A DNA stretch of 64,000 nucleotides, from assembly GCA_963732865.1 (NCBI GenBank), contig CAVTBC010000004.1, positions 620,001-684,000 on the forward strand, in the 5' to 3' direction. This DNA comes from JADLGL01 sp963732865. Its GTDB lineage: Bacteria > Pseudomonadota > Alphaproteobacteria > Rhizobiales > Kaistiaceae. Under the pieces are notes generated by a model that was given only the letters and a program-made list of their open reading frames with translations, made no database searches and was not told the origin of the DNA. Positions 17,838 to 26,989 of this stretch are shown piece after piece (position 1 is the first letter of the stretch; each line of letters begins with the position of its first letter). A program made the translations under genes and the position numbers.

Positions 17838-18493
17838 TTGGCGACGGCGCCGTCCGCCGAATTCTCGTCGAGGTAGCGGTCGAGCGCAAGGAGGAGTTCC
17901 TCGATCACCACATCATGCGAGACTTCGCGCGAGTGGATATGGATCGGGGCCTCGGCGTAGAGCGGGTATCGTTCATCGACAAGCCGCCGCATCGTCCCTT
18001 CCGGGTCCGGGCCCTTCAGCAGCGGGCGGTTGGACCGTCGGCGGACGCGGGCGAGTAGGACCTCAAGGTCGGCCTTCAGCCACACGGCAATGCCTGCGTC
18101 GCAGATGGCCTTGCGCGTATCCGGGTCGACGAAGGCGCCGCCGCCGGTTGCGATGACCGACGGACCGTTGCCGATCAGCCGCTGGATGACGCGGCGCTCG
18201 CCGGAACGGAAATAGTCCTCGCCATGCTGTTCGAATATCTCTTCGATCGATGCATTGGCCGCTGCTTCGATCTCGGCGTCGGCATCCTTGAACGGCACAC
18301 CAAGTCGGACTGCCAGCCGTTTGCCGATCGAACTCTTGCCGGCACCCATCATGCCGACAAGCACGATTGGGCGATCGCCTAGCCTCGCAAGCAAGGCGCT
18401 AGGCCGAGGAGGCGGCGCGGAGCCGACCGGTCGGGCAATGTTCTCTGAACTCACAATGAGAGGGGTATTGGACGCCAGAGGCGGTGGCGTCAA
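17834..18493 (-). CDS. aroK: Shikimate kinase
   Basis: 219 residues; phosphorylates shikimate with ATP. The P-loop GMMGAGKSS spans 47-55, the shikimate-binding DAD is in FKDADAEIE, GGGAF is in VIATGGGAFVDP, and RP-L in RRRSNRPLL. The first 40 residues are an unstructured extension longer than in E. coli AroK. The farthest start is a TTG at 18493; a GTG at 18454 would remove 13 residues, and neither has a clear Shine-Dalgarno. Upstream of aroB, coupled by ATGA, and divergent from the small gene before xerD. Confidence 0.93.
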   Translation of the reverse strand: MTPPPLASNTPLIVSSENIARPVGSAPPPRPSALLARLGDRPIVLVGMMGAGKSSIGKRLAVRLGVPFKDADAEIEAAANASIEEIFEQHGEDYFRSGERRVIQRLIGNGPSVIATGGGAFVDPDTRKAICDAGIAVWLKADLEVLLARVRRRSNRPLLKGPDPEGTMRRLVDERYPLYAEAPIHIHSREVSHDVVIEELLLALDRYLDENSADGAVAK

Positions 18494-18587
18494 GGCGGCT
18501 GCGCCGCTTGGCGCCCGCTGCTACTATCCTATCGATGCAGGAACGAACTGAGCAGCGATGGCGTGACGCAGCCTTCGGCGTGGTCAA

Positions 18588-18731
18588 ATGCCGACTTTAA
18601 TCCGGCTAACCGTTGCCCTGATCGGTATTGCGATTGTCGGTGGAGCCGCAATGTGGGCGCTGGCAACCTTTGTCGAACCGACGCAAAGCGAGATTGTGAT
18701 TCCCATTCCGGCAGAGCGGCTTGGCCTGTGA
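18588..18731 (+). CDS. 47-residue membrane protein coupled to xerD
   Basis: Reads MPTLIRLTVALIGIAIVG and continues as one hydrophobic helix to residue 25, then FVEPTQSEIVIPIPAERLGL and stop. Similar small proteins sit directly before xerD in other Hyphomicrobiales, where they have sometimes been mislabelled histidine kinase. The stop overlaps the xerD GTG start (CTGTGACC), so translation is likely coupled. Topology suggests one transmembrane span with a short extracytoplasmic tail. Function unknown. Confidence 0.7.
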   Translation: MPTLIRLTVALIGIAIVGGAAMWALATFVEPTQSEIVIPIPAERLGL

Positions 18732-19669
18732 CCAATCGGGGCAAAGACTTCCATCATGTTGAGGCGTTCCTCGAAATGATGAGCGCCGAACGGGGGGCGG
18801 CGGCGAACACGCTCGCCAGTTATGAGCGCGATCTCGCCGATTTCAGCGCCTTCCTTGCCGGCGGTGGCGAAAGCCTCAGCAAGGCAGGCCCTGAGGCCGT
18901 TCGCGGCTATCTCGTGGATCTTGATCGGCGAAGCTTCGCCGCGCGTTCGGTGGCGCGGCGGCTGTCCGCCATCCGGCAATTCTACCGTTTTTTGTTCACC
19001 GACGGGATCCGCGCCGACGACCCGACAGGGACGGTCGCCGGCCCACGCCAAGGGCGGGCGATCCCGAAGGTGCTCAGCGAAGCCGAGGTCGACCGTTTGC
19101 TGCAAGCGGCTGGGCGGGAGGCCGAGGAGGCCACAAATCCCGCCGCCCGCCTGGCAGCGCTTCGGCTACAGGCCTTGGTTGAGCTTCTCTATGCCACCGG
19201 CCTGCGCGTATCGGAGCTGGTCGGCCTGCCGCGGCGGGCGCTCGCCGGCGACCGGCGGATCATCACGGTAGTGGGCAAGGGCCGCAAGGAGCGGATCGTG
19301 CCGCTGACCCCCGCCGCGCGGAACGCGGTCGCGGCCTATGCCGCGGCGCGCAAGGAGGCAGGGGGTGGCGAAGGCCCGTTCTTGTTTCCCGCAGCGGGGC
19401 ATGACGAACATCTGGCGCGGCAGGTTTTCGCGCGTGAACTCAAGGGCCTGGCGGCGCGGGCCGGCATCGCATCGGCCAGGGTTTCGCCGCATGTCCTGCG
19501 CCATGCCTTCGCCAGCCATCTCCTGCAGAACGGCGCGGATCTGCGTTCGGTGCAGCAATTGCTCGGGCATGCTGATATTTCGACCACGCAAATCTATACC
19601 CATATCCTGGAGGAACGGCTGCGGCGGCTTGTGGTCGATCACCATCCGCTGTCGAAAAACGGCGCCTGA
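18728..19669 (+). CDS. xerD: Site-specific tyrosine recombinase XerD
   Basis: 313 residues from the GTG at 18728. An N-terminal SAM-like core-binding domain (VEAFLEMMSAERGAAANTL through AIRQFYRFLF) precedes the catalytic domain with Arg in ATGLRVSEL, Lys in VVGKGRKERIVPL, HVLRHAFASHLL (His-X-X-Arg), LLGHADISTTQIYTH with the last His and the nucleophilic Tyr. This is chromosome-dimer resolution machinery acting at dif, not a phage integrase, judged by length and standard core. The frame is open to 18563, but the coupled GTG is the better start. Confidence 0.93.
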   Translation: MTNRGKDFHHVEAFLEMMSAERGAAANTLASYERDLADFSAFLAGGGESLSKAGPEAVRGYLVDLDRRSFAARSVARRLSAIRQFYRFLFTDGIRADDPTGTVAGPRQGRAIPKVLSEAEVDRLLQAAGREAEEATNPAARLAALRLQALVELLYATGLRVSELVGLPRRALAGDRRIITVVGKGRKERIVPLTPAARNAVAAYAAARKEAGGGEGPFLFPAAGHDEHLARQVFARELKGLAARAGIASARVSPHVLRHAFASHLLQNGADLRSVQQLLGHADISTTQIYTHILEERLRRLVVDHHPLSKNGA

Positions 19670-19680
19670 GCGCCTGTTTG
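19661..19680 (+). terminator. Weak hairpin at the xerD stop
   Basis: GGCGC (19661-19665) and GCGCC (19670-19674) form a short stem around the xerD stop codon. It is preceded by AAAAAC and followed by TGTTTG. This is terminator-like but the stem is only 5 bp and the T tract is poor. Confidence 0.3.
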
Positions 19681-19782
19681 CCGCGCTGGGGAAAACCCAG
19701 GCGAACTTGACACTTAGGGGGCCGAAAGCCAGTCTGCCCGCCCTTCTTTAGCGTTTTGCCGGCCCGTCCGGCGAGGATTTGC

Positions 19783-20737
19783 ATGAGGACATATCTCGAC
19801 TTCGAGAAACCGGTCGCCGACCTCCAGGGCAAGGTCCAGGAGCTTCGTTCGCTCGGCAACGGTAGCGACGCTATCACGGTCGAGGACGAGATCGGCCGCA
19901 TGGAGGCGCGCGCCAATCAGGCGCTCACGGAGATCTATGCCAAGCTGACGCCGTGGCAGAAGACTCAAGTGGCGCGTCATCCGGACCGGCCTCATGTCGT
20001 CGACTATGTCAAAGCTCTGATCGACGAATTCACGCCGCTCGCGGGCGACCGGAAGTTCGGCGAAGACCAGGCGATGGTCGCCGGGATCGGGCGGTTTCGC
20101 GGCAGGTCCGTCGCCGTTCTCGGCCAGGAGAAAGGCAGCGACACGGAAAGCCGCATTCGGCACAATTTCGGCATGCCGCGTCCGGAAGGCTACCGGAAGG
20201 CGGTTCGCATCATGCACCTCGCCAACCGGTTTGGTCTGCCGCTGATATCGCTGGTCGACACCTCCGGCGCGTATCCTGGGATCGGCGCCGAGGAGCGCGG
20301 CCAGGCCGAAGCGATCGCCCGATCGATCGACACATGCCTGGCGCTGACCGTGCCGAATGTTGCGGTCGTGGTCGGCGAGGGAGGGTCAGGCGGAGCCATT
20401 GCCATCGCCGTCGCCAACCGCGTGATGATGCTCGAGCATGCGATCTACAGCGTGATCTCGCCGGAGGGGGCCGCATCGATTCTGTGGCACGATTCAAGCC
20501 GCGCCCAGGATGCGGCGACGAATATGAAGATCACCGCTCAGGATCTGATGAGGCTCGGCATTATCGATGAGATCATTCAGGAACCGGTGGGCGGCGCGCA
20601 CCGGGCGCCGGAAGCCACGATCGAATTCGGCGGGGGAGGCGATCGCCAACGCGCTCAGCGGTTTCGACGGCATGTCACCGGCGGAGATTCGGCTGCATCG
20701 CCGCGACAAATATCTTGCGATTGGCCGCGCGCTTTGA
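19783..20737 (+). CDS. accA: Acetyl-CoA carboxylase carboxyltransferase alpha, frameshifted
   Basis: Alpha subunit of acetyl-CoA carboxytransferase, making malonyl-CoA for fatty-acid synthesis. ATG at 19783 with GAGGA upstream. Family blocks: TYLDFEKPVADL, GDRKFGEDQAM, GQEKGSDTESR, FGMPRPEGYRKA, LVDTSGAYPGIGAEERGQAEAIA, VGEGGSGGAIAI and SPEGAASILW. After EPVGGAHRAPEATIEFGG the frame as read turns into Arg-rich nonsense ending at 20757. Removing one G from the five-G run at 20632-20636 restores EAIANALSGF, MSPAEIRLHRRDKYLAIGRAL and a TGA at 20735-20737. That gives 317 residues, the normal AccA length and ending. The gene is essential, so a consensus error is likely. Confidence 0.93.
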
Positions 20738-20842
20738 GAGCGTCCCTGGGCTGGTAGAACTAACGACTCATTAACGTCGGCACAGCAATAGTCCCCGAAC
20801 CCCGGAGATGGCCCGCATCGTCGGGAAAACGGCAGGACTTCC

Positions 20843-21754
20843 TTGCGATCGCAGTCTCTCGATATGTTGGCGCGCGTTGCGGTGTTGCTGGTGGCCGCCC
20901 TCGGGCTCGCCGCCTGTCAGGTCGCGGCGCCGGATGCGGCCCCGATCCCGCGCGAGGTCATGCACAAGATTTCCGATATCGGATCGACGCCGGCCGCGCC
21001 GATCTATGTCCGGATATTCAAGGAAGAATCGGAATTCGAGGTGTGGAAGCGCGTGCCCGACGGGAGCTATGCGCTTCTCGAAACCTATCCGATCTGTACC
21101 TGGTCGGGCGTGCTCGGGCCGAAGCTCGCCGAGGGTGACCGGCAAGCGCCGGAAGGTTTCTACATGGTGACGCCGGGCCAGATGAACCCGAATTCGATCG
21201 CCTTCTTGTCCTTCAACCTCGGCTTCCCCAACGCCTATGATACGGCGCTCGAGCGGACCGGATCGAATCTGATGGTGCATGGCGGGTGCGCCTCGGCGGG
21301 CTGCTACGCACTGACCGACGATATCGTGCAGGTCATCTACGCATTGGCGCGCGAAGCCTTTCGTGGCGGCCAGCGAGCGTTCCAGGTTGATGCCTTTCCG
21401 TTCCGCATGACACCGGAGAATCTGGCGCGCCACGCCGACGATCCGAACATCGATTTCTGGACGATGCTCAAGGATGGCTTCGACCATTTCGAGGTAACGC
21501 ACCGCGTGCCCGAGGTCGAGGTCTGCGACTTCCACTATGTTTTCGACGCGCAGTCCGATGAGCCTTTCGTCCCGACCGAGGCCTGCCCTGACTACACGAT
21601 CCCGGACGATATCCTGGTGCCACTCACGGCCAAGCAGGAAGCGGACGCGGAAGCCTACCGCGTCGCGCTGGACGCAATCCACGCCGACGCCGAAGCGAAC
21701 GGCGCGGTCGCATCCGCAACGATCGTCGGCGCAATCGCGCCGGCGGCGCCCTAG
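20843..21754 (+). CDS. L,D-transpeptidase (YkuD/ErfK-like) lipoprotein
   Basis: 303 residues from a TTG at 20843 (ATG at 20864 also possible). A signal peptide ends in a lipobox LAAC, so the protein is predicted to be lipid-anchored in the envelope. The catalytic motif HGGCASAGCYALTD has the HG-X4-GC pattern of murein L,D-transpeptidases of the ErfK/YafK type. PICTWSGVLGPKLAEGDRQAPEGFY is the family's substrate-loop region. The C-terminal 60 residues are Ala/Asp-rich. Proposed role: crosslinking or protein attachment to peptidoglycan, or an YafK-like removal role; the sequence does not separate these. Confidence 0.85.
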   Translation: MRSQSLDMLARVAVLLVAALGLAACQVAAPDAAPIPREVMHKISDIGSTPAAPIYVRIFKEESEFEVWKRVPDGSYALLETYPICTWSGVLGPKLAEGDRQAPEGFYMVTPGQMNPNSIAFLSFNLGFPNAYDTALERTGSNLMVHGGCASAGCYALTDDIVQVIYALAREAFRGGQRAFQVDAFPFRMTPENLARHADDPNIDFWTMLKDGFDHFEVTHRVPEVEVCDFHYVFDAQSDEPFVPTEACPDYTIPDDILVPLTAKQEADAEAYRVALDAIHADAEANGAVASATIVGAIAPAAP

Positions 21755-21793
21755 CCGCGACGCGAGCGCCGCTTTCGTGTTAGTGGCGCCAGA

Positions 21794-23017
21794 ATGAGAA
21801 TCGCAGTGCTCGGTGCAGGTATTCAGGGTGCTTGCACCGCTTTGGAACTCGCGAGGCGAGGCTTCGAGGTCGATCTGTTCGATCGGGAGCCGCGTCCGGT
21901 GCAACGGGCGAGCCGGCAAAACGAAGGCAAGATCCATCTCGGCTTCATTTTCGCCAAGGATAAGAGCCGCCATACCGCGCGGCTGATGGTAGAGGGCGCC
22001 CTTCGTTTCCGCCATCTGGTGGGTCAATTCGTACCGGAAGAGGCGATCGTGGCGGCGAAGCCGTTTGACTATGTCGTCGCCTCGGACAGCATGATCCCCG
22101 TCGAGGCAGTCGCCGAACATTTCGCCGCCGTCGACGCGATCTACCAGGATTGCCGGGCGGCCGACACGAAACTGGATTATCTGGGCGGCGTGCCTGACAC
22201 CCTATCTCGGCCGTTGCCGCTGTCCGCGATCGATGGACTGATGCGCCCCGGCATGGCCGCGGCAACGTTCCGCACCGAGGAACTGGCGATCGATGTGAAC
22301 GCGCTTGCCGATGCAGTCGCTGATGCCGTCGGCCGCAACACGGCAATCCGTTTTCGCGGCAACCACTCAGTGGACGCCGTGGAGAGGGGAACGTCCGGTT
22401 TTGTCGTCAAAGGCCGCGCGGGCGACAAAGGCTGGCAGGAGACCTTCCCTCAGATCGTCAACGCCCTGTGGCAGGGCCGGCTGGCCATCGACGCAAGTGT
22501 CGGTGTTCCGCTGCCCGCCAAATGGAACTATCGCCTGAAATTGCGCGTGATGTGCGAGATCGATCGGTTCGCCTTTGCCGACCGGTCGTTCACGACCGTT
22601 CTGGGGCCCTATGGCGATCTCGTCCAATATGTCGACGGGCCTTCGTATATGTCGTGGTACCCGGCGTGCCTGACAGGATGGAGTTCGGAGGTTACGCCGC
22701 CGGCTTCGTGGGACCGGATCGTTCGTAGGCAGTTCAGCCGCGACGAGGAACTCGCCCTGGCGCGAGACCTTCTCGCGGTTGCGGCGCGGGACTGGATACC
22801 GGCACTGGCCGAGGCGAAAGTGGTCAGCCTCGGCGGCGGGATCATTGTCGGCGCTGGCGACCTCGACATCGACCAGCACCCGAGCGCTCTGCATCGCCGG
22901 AGCGAGGCCGGCGTCTTTTCGACGGACGGCTATCACAGCATCAGCACGGGAAAATACACGACCGCTCCGATGTTTGCCGAAATCGCGGCAGATCGGGTCG
23001 CAGCGGCGGCCGGGTAG
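21794..23017 (+). CDS. FAD-dependent oxidoreductase (DAO family)
   Basis: 407 residues. The N-terminal FAD-binding Rossmann motif is VLGAGIQGACTALELARRG followed by VDLFDRE, and the C-terminal GGGIIVGAGDLDID and TGKYTTAPMFAEIAAD are typical of the DAO superfamily end. Between them, RQNEGKIHLGFIFAKD is a variant of the substrate-loop block. The next gene, a GT2 glycosyltransferase, begins 5 bp after its stop. Related DAO proteins occur in polysaccharide or secondary-metabolite clusters, but the substrate here is unknown. Confidence 0.82.
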   Translation: MRIAVLGAGIQGACTALELARRGFEVDLFDREPRPVQRASRQNEGKIHLGFIFAKDKSRHTARLMVEGALRFRHLVGQFVPEEAIVAAKPFDYVVASDSMIPVEAVAEHFAAVDAIYQDCRAADTKLDYLGGVPDTLSRPLPLSAIDGLMRPGMAAATFRTEELAIDVNALADAVADAVGRNTAIRFRGNHSVDAVERGTSGFVVKGRAGDKGWQETFPQIVNALWQGRLAIDASVGVPLPAKWNYRLKLRVMCEIDRFAFADRSFTTVLGPYGDLVQYVDGPSYMSWYPACLTGWSSEVTPPASWDRIVRRQFSRDEELALARDLLAVAARDWIPALAEAKVVSLGGGIIVGAGDLDIDQHPSALHRRSEAGVFSTDGYHSISTGKYTTAPMFAEIAADRVAAAAG

Positions 23018-23022
23018 GCGTC

Positions 23023-24009
23023 ATGGCGCGCGTCAGTGTGTTGATCCCCGCCTACCGGTCCGGGGCGCGCATCGCCGAGACCTTGCAGTCGGTGCAGGAC
23101 CAGACCTTCGCCGACTTCGCCGTGCGGATCGCCGTCGAGCCGACAGGCGTCGGCGACATTGATCCCGCCACCGAGCAGCGCTTCACCGCCGATCCGCGAT
23201 TCCACTTCTATCGCAACGAAACCGTCCTCGGCTGGGCCGGCAATATCGATCGTCTGTTGTCGACGGTTGAGACGGATCTGTTTGCGATCCTGCCGCATGA
23301 CGATCTGTGGCACCGCGATTTTCTTGCGGTGCTGGTTGAGGCGATGCATGCCCATCCCGAAAATGCCGTCGCCTATCCCGACGTGGAGCGTATCGGCAGC
23401 GCCGGCGGCGAGACAAAGGTCGAACTCGACAACAGATCCGTCGGGAGGCGCTTGCTGTCGTTCTATCTCGGCGATGCCAATGCGTTGCCATGGCGCGGTC
23501 TGACGCGCCGGAGCGTTCTGTCGCCCGGGGTCGAGAACTTCCCGGACAATCCGTTCGGTGGCTATGGCGCCGAGTCGGAGTGGGCGCAGCGGTTACTGGC
23601 GTCGGGCGTCGCTCAGCGCGTGCCAGAAGCGCTCTACGGGAAGCGCGATTATCCGGGCGACTATCCGTCCGTTTCGCGCAATTGGGTGACCAAACTATCC
23701 GTTGCCGAGAAAGAGGCCGCTTCGGAGTTGCATCGGCAGCGCATGCTGAGCGGTATTCCTGCCGATGTTGGCGCGGAGGCGGAACGAGAGGCGGTCGTCC
23801 TCGCCTGTGAAGTGGCGATGCTGCGCCGCGCCTTTGGCCTCGGCCGCCTCGGACTGACGGGCGAGCGGCGAGGCAGAGCAGAACGTATCCGCAGCGAAGC
23901 GGCCAAGCTGCCGCAGCCGGCGCAAAGGCAAGTCCTGCGCTATCTCGACCGTGTCGTCGCCAAGATAGAAACGGGAGCTGCTAGACCAATTGGCCGTGGC
24001 AGTGCTTGA
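23023..24009 (+). CDS. Family 2 glycosyltransferase
   Basis: 328 residues. A GT-A fold N terminus starts VSVLIPAYRSGARIAETLQSV and continues to NETVLGWAGNIDRLL and the metal-binding FAILPHDDLW (DxD-like HDD). Then SVLSPGVENFPDNPFGGYGAESEW gives the acceptor-side region. The C-terminal 100 residues are helical and less typical. It forms a probable two-gene operon with the FAD oxidoreductase. The last 29 bp overlap the 3' end of secA on the opposite strand. Donor and acceptor sugars unknown. Confidence 0.82.
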   Translation: MARVSVLIPAYRSGARIAETLQSVQDQTFADFAVRIAVEPTGVGDIDPATEQRFTADPRFHFYRNETVLGWAGNIDRLLSTVETDLFAILPHDDLWHRDFLAVLVEAMHAHPENAVAYPDVERIGSAGGETKVELDNRSVGRRLLSFYLGDANALPWRGLTRRSVLSPGVENFPDNPFGGYGAESEWAQRLLASGVAQRVPEALYGKRDYPGDYPSVSRNWVTKLSVAEKEAASELHRQRMLSGIPADVGAEAEREAVVLACEVAMLRRAFGLGRLGLTGERRGRAERIRSEAAKLPQPAQRQVLRYLDRVVAKIETGAARPIGRGSA

Positions 24010-26734
24010 ATTTCTTACCTGAACCGCAGGGGCAGGGGGCGTTGCGCGGAACCTTGCCCCAGGTCGAGGTGTCCTTCGGGTCGAATGCTTTGAGTGCCGG
24101 GGCGCTGTTCTTGGCCATCGCCATGCCGCCATTGCCGGCCCGTTGCGGCGCGATGCTGGGTGCTTCGGCCACTTCGTTCTCGCCGGTGAAGGGATCGATG
24201 TGCGTCTCTTCGATCTGCTTCACGTTACCTTGCGGCGGCAGTTCGGGCGGGCGGACGACGATTTCGACGCGTGACAGCTGGCCGGTCACGGTACGGCGGA
24301 GACTGGCGAGCATGCCTTCGAACAATTCGAAGGCCTCCGTCTTGTATTCGTTGAGCGGGTCGCGCTGGGCGTAGCCGCGGAAGCCGATGACCTGACGCAA
24401 ATGATCGAGCGTGACGAGATGATCGCGCCAAACCTGATCAAGCGTCTGCAGGAGGATGGCCTTCTCCAGGCGCCGCATGATGTCCGGCGTAACCTGGGCG
24501 ACACGCGCCGCCGCCGCTTCGTCGGCGGCCTTGATGATCCGCTCCTCGACTTCCTCGTCGGCGATGCCTTCTTCCTTGGCCCAGTCCTGAACCGGCAAAT
24601 CGAGATTGAGGTATTTCTTGACCTCGGCCGCGAGGCCTTCGACGTCCCACTGTTCCGGATAGGCGCGCTCCGGGATGTGGCTGGAGACGAGGTCGGAGGT
24701 GACCTCGTGGCGCATATCGGCGATTGTTTCGCTGACATTCTCGTCCGACATCAGTTCGATGCGCTGCTCGAAGACGACCTTGCGCTGGTCGTTCATGACG
24801 TCGTCGTATTTCAGCAAATTCTTGCGGATGTCGAAGTGGCGCGCTTCGACCTTCTGCTGCGCCTTTTCGAGCGCGCGGTTGATCCACGGATGGATGATCG
24901 CCTCGCCTTCCTTCAGGCCGAGGCGCTGCAGCATTCCGTCCATGCGTTCCAGGACGAAGATGCGCATGAGATCGTCCTGCAGCGACAGGAAGAAATGCGA
25001 ATGGCCGGGGTCGCCCTGGCGACCTGAACGGCCGCGCAGCTGGTTGTCGATGCGGCGGCTTTCGTGGCGCTCGGTGCCGATAACATAGAGCCCGCCGGCG
25101 TCGATCGCCTTCTTCTTCAGTACGGCGATTTCGCTGCGGATTTGTTCTTCTTTGGCGGTGCGCTCCGGACCCTCCGGCATGTCGCCGAGTTCGTGCTGGA
25201 TGCGCATGTCCGCATTGCCGCCAAGCTGAATGTCGGTGCCGCGGCCAGCCATGTTGGTGGCGATGGTGACGGTCCCCGGCACACCGGCCTGGGAGACGAT
25301 GAACGCCTCCTGTTCGTGGTAGCGCGCGTTGAGGACTTGGTGTTTCACCTTGTCCTTCTTCAGCATCTCGGAGAGCAGTTCGGACTTCTCGATCGACGTG
25401 GTGCCGACGAGAACCGGCTGTCCGCGCTCCTGGCACTCCTTGATGACGGTGATGATCGCGGCGAACTTCTCCGGCGCCGTGCGATAGACCTCGTCATTGT
25501 CGTCGATGCGGGCGACCGGCAGATTGGTCGGCATCTCGACCACGTCGAGATTGTAGATGTTGCCGAATTCCTCCGCTTCGGTCGTCGCCGTGCCGGTCAT
25601 GCCGGCCAGCTTCGAATACATGCGGAAATAGTTCTGGTAGGTGATCGAGGCGAGCGTCTGGTTCTCGGGCTGGATCTTGACGTGTTCCTTCGCCTCCAGC
25701 GCCTGGTGCAGGCCTTCCGAATAGCGGCGGCCCGGCATCATGCGGCCGGTGAACTCGTCGATGATGATGATCTCGTCGTTGCGAACGATGTAGTCCTTGT
25801 CGCGCTGGAACAGCTTGTGAGCGCGCAAAGCCTGATTGACGTGATGGACGACCGTCACGTTCTCGATGTCGTAGAGGGCTGCACCCTTCAGCATGCCCGC
25901 TGCGGCGAGCAGATTTTCGAGCTTCTCCGTGCCACCCTCAGTGAAGGTGACCGATTTCAGCTTCTCGTCGAGGTCAAAATCCTCCTCGCCCAATTCGGGC
26001 AGGAAGGCGTCGATCGTGTTGTAAAGCTCCGAGCGGTCGTCGAGTGGACCGGAAATGATCAGCGGCGTCCGCGCTTCGTCGATGAGGATGGAATCCACCT
26101 CGTCAACAATCGCGAAATGGTGACCGCGCTGAGCCATGGCGCTCAGTTCGTATTTCATGTTGTCGCGCAGATAGTCGAAGCCGAACTCGTTGTTCGTGCC
26201 GTAGGTTATGTCGGCGGCGTAGGCTTCCTTGCGTTCGGGGTCGGATAGACCGTGGACGATGGTGCCGACGGTCAGGCCGAGGAACCGGTAGACCTGTCCC
26301 ATCCAGGCGGCGTCGCGGCTGGCCAGATAGTCATTGACGGTGATGACGTGGACGCCCTTGCCTTCGAGGGCATTGAGATAAACGGCCAGGGTCGCGACGA
26401 GGGTTTTGCCTTCGCCGGTCTTCATCTCGGCGATGGCGCCCTCATTGAGGACCATGGCGCCCATCAATTGTACGTCAAAATGACGTTGGCCGAGTGTCCG
26501 CTTGGAGGCCTCGCGAACGGTGGCGAAGGCCGGAACGAGCAGATCCTTCAGCTTGGTGCCGGACGCGATCTGCTGCTTGAACTGCTCGGTCCTGGCGCGC
26601 AATTCATCGTCCGAAAGGCGCTGCAGCTCAGGTTCGAGCGCGTTGATTGCGTCGACATTCGGCCGATAAGAGCGGACGCGCCTCTCGTTCGAACTGCCAA
26701 AGATTCTGCGGGAAATAGCGCCAAGGCCTGCCAT
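23981..26734 (-). CDS. secA: Preprotein translocase ATPase SecA
   Basis: 917 residues from the ATG at 26732-26734, chosen because AAGGA stands at the right distance; an in-frame start at 26782 has no such site. The motor drives post-translational export through SecYEG. Seen: GQRHFDVQLMGAMVLNEG, Walker A MKTGEGKT, the VDEVDSILIDEART DEAD block, GTIVHGL, GTATTEAEEF, ATNMAGRGTDIQLGG, GRSGRQGDPGHSHFFLS, and the C-terminal SEC-C zinc site CPCGSGKKFKHCHG. The 3' end overlaps the GT2 gene tail to tail. Confidence 0.97.
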   Translation of the reverse strand: MAGLGAISRRIFGSSNERRVRSYRPNVDAINALEPELQRLSDDELRARTEQFKQQIASGTKLKDLLVPAFATVREASKRTLGQRHFDVQLMGAMVLNEGAIAEMKTGEGKTLVATLAVYLNALEGKGVHVITVNDYLASRDAAWMGQVYRFLGLTVGTIVHGLSDPERKEAYAADITYGTNNEFGFDYLRDNMKYELSAMAQRGHHFAIVDEVDSILIDEARTPLIISGPLDDRSELYNTIDAFLPELGEEDFDLDEKLKSVTFTEGGTEKLENLLAAAGMLKGAALYDIENVTVVHHVNQALRAHKLFQRDKDYIVRNDEIIIIDEFTGRMMPGRRYSEGLHQALEAKEHVKIQPENQTLASITYQNYFRMYSKLAGMTGTATTEAEEFGNIYNLDVVEMPTNLPVARIDDNDEVYRTAPEKFAAIITVIKECQERGQPVLVGTTSIEKSELLSEMLKKDKVKHQVLNARYHEQEAFIVSQAGVPGTVTIATNMAGRGTDIQLGGNADMRIQHELGDMPEGPERTAKEEQIRSEIAVLKKKAIDAGGLYVIGTERHESRRIDNQLRGRSGRQGDPGHSHFFLSLQDDLMRIFVLERMDGMLQRLGLKEGEAIIHPWINRALEKAQQKVEARHFDIRKNLLKYDDVMNDQRKVVFEQRIELMSDENVSETIADMRHEVTSDLVSSHIPERAYPEQWDVEGLAAEVKKYLNLDLPVQDWAKEEGIADEEVEERIIKAADEAAAARVAQVTPDIMRRLEKAILLQTLDQVWRDHLVTLDHLRQVIGFRGYAQRDPLNEYKTEAFELFEGMLASLRRTVTGQLSRVEIVVRPPELPPQGNVKQIEETHIDPFTGENEVAEAPSIAPQRAGNGGMAMAKNSAPALKAFDPKDTSTWGKVPRNAPCPCGSGKKFKHCHGQLV

Positions 26735-26989
26735 GATGATCCTTATGTTGCCGGCGATGATCCGACCAAGCGGTAACGCCAACAGCAGTCGGTGTCAGGC
26801 TCGCCTGGATCCGAAGCGGATGCAGCGGACGCGGCACCGGGATCACAGCGCTGTGGACGCCAAGCCGTGAGAGAGATAAGAGGGGGGCCGTTGGTTGTCA
26901 ATGTGGCGCCCGGGTGCGTTTTCGGCTGAATTGGGCGCTGTCTAGGCAGGTTCATTGGGTTTGCCAGATCCACAAAGCGAGAGTGTTTG

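Noticed and set aside
18728..19669. Phage-type integrase or mobile element at xerD
   Set aside because: Length, motif set and core-gene context fit housekeeping XerD; no att-like repeats or phage genes are nearby.
25064..26248. Long open frame antisense to secA (394 codons), with similar ones antisense to metX, ftsX, aroB, the parvulin gene and the MFS exporter
   Set aside because: High GC content leaves opposite-strand frames open. The sequences are Arg/Asp-rich without family motifs, while the sense strand encodes clear conserved proteins.
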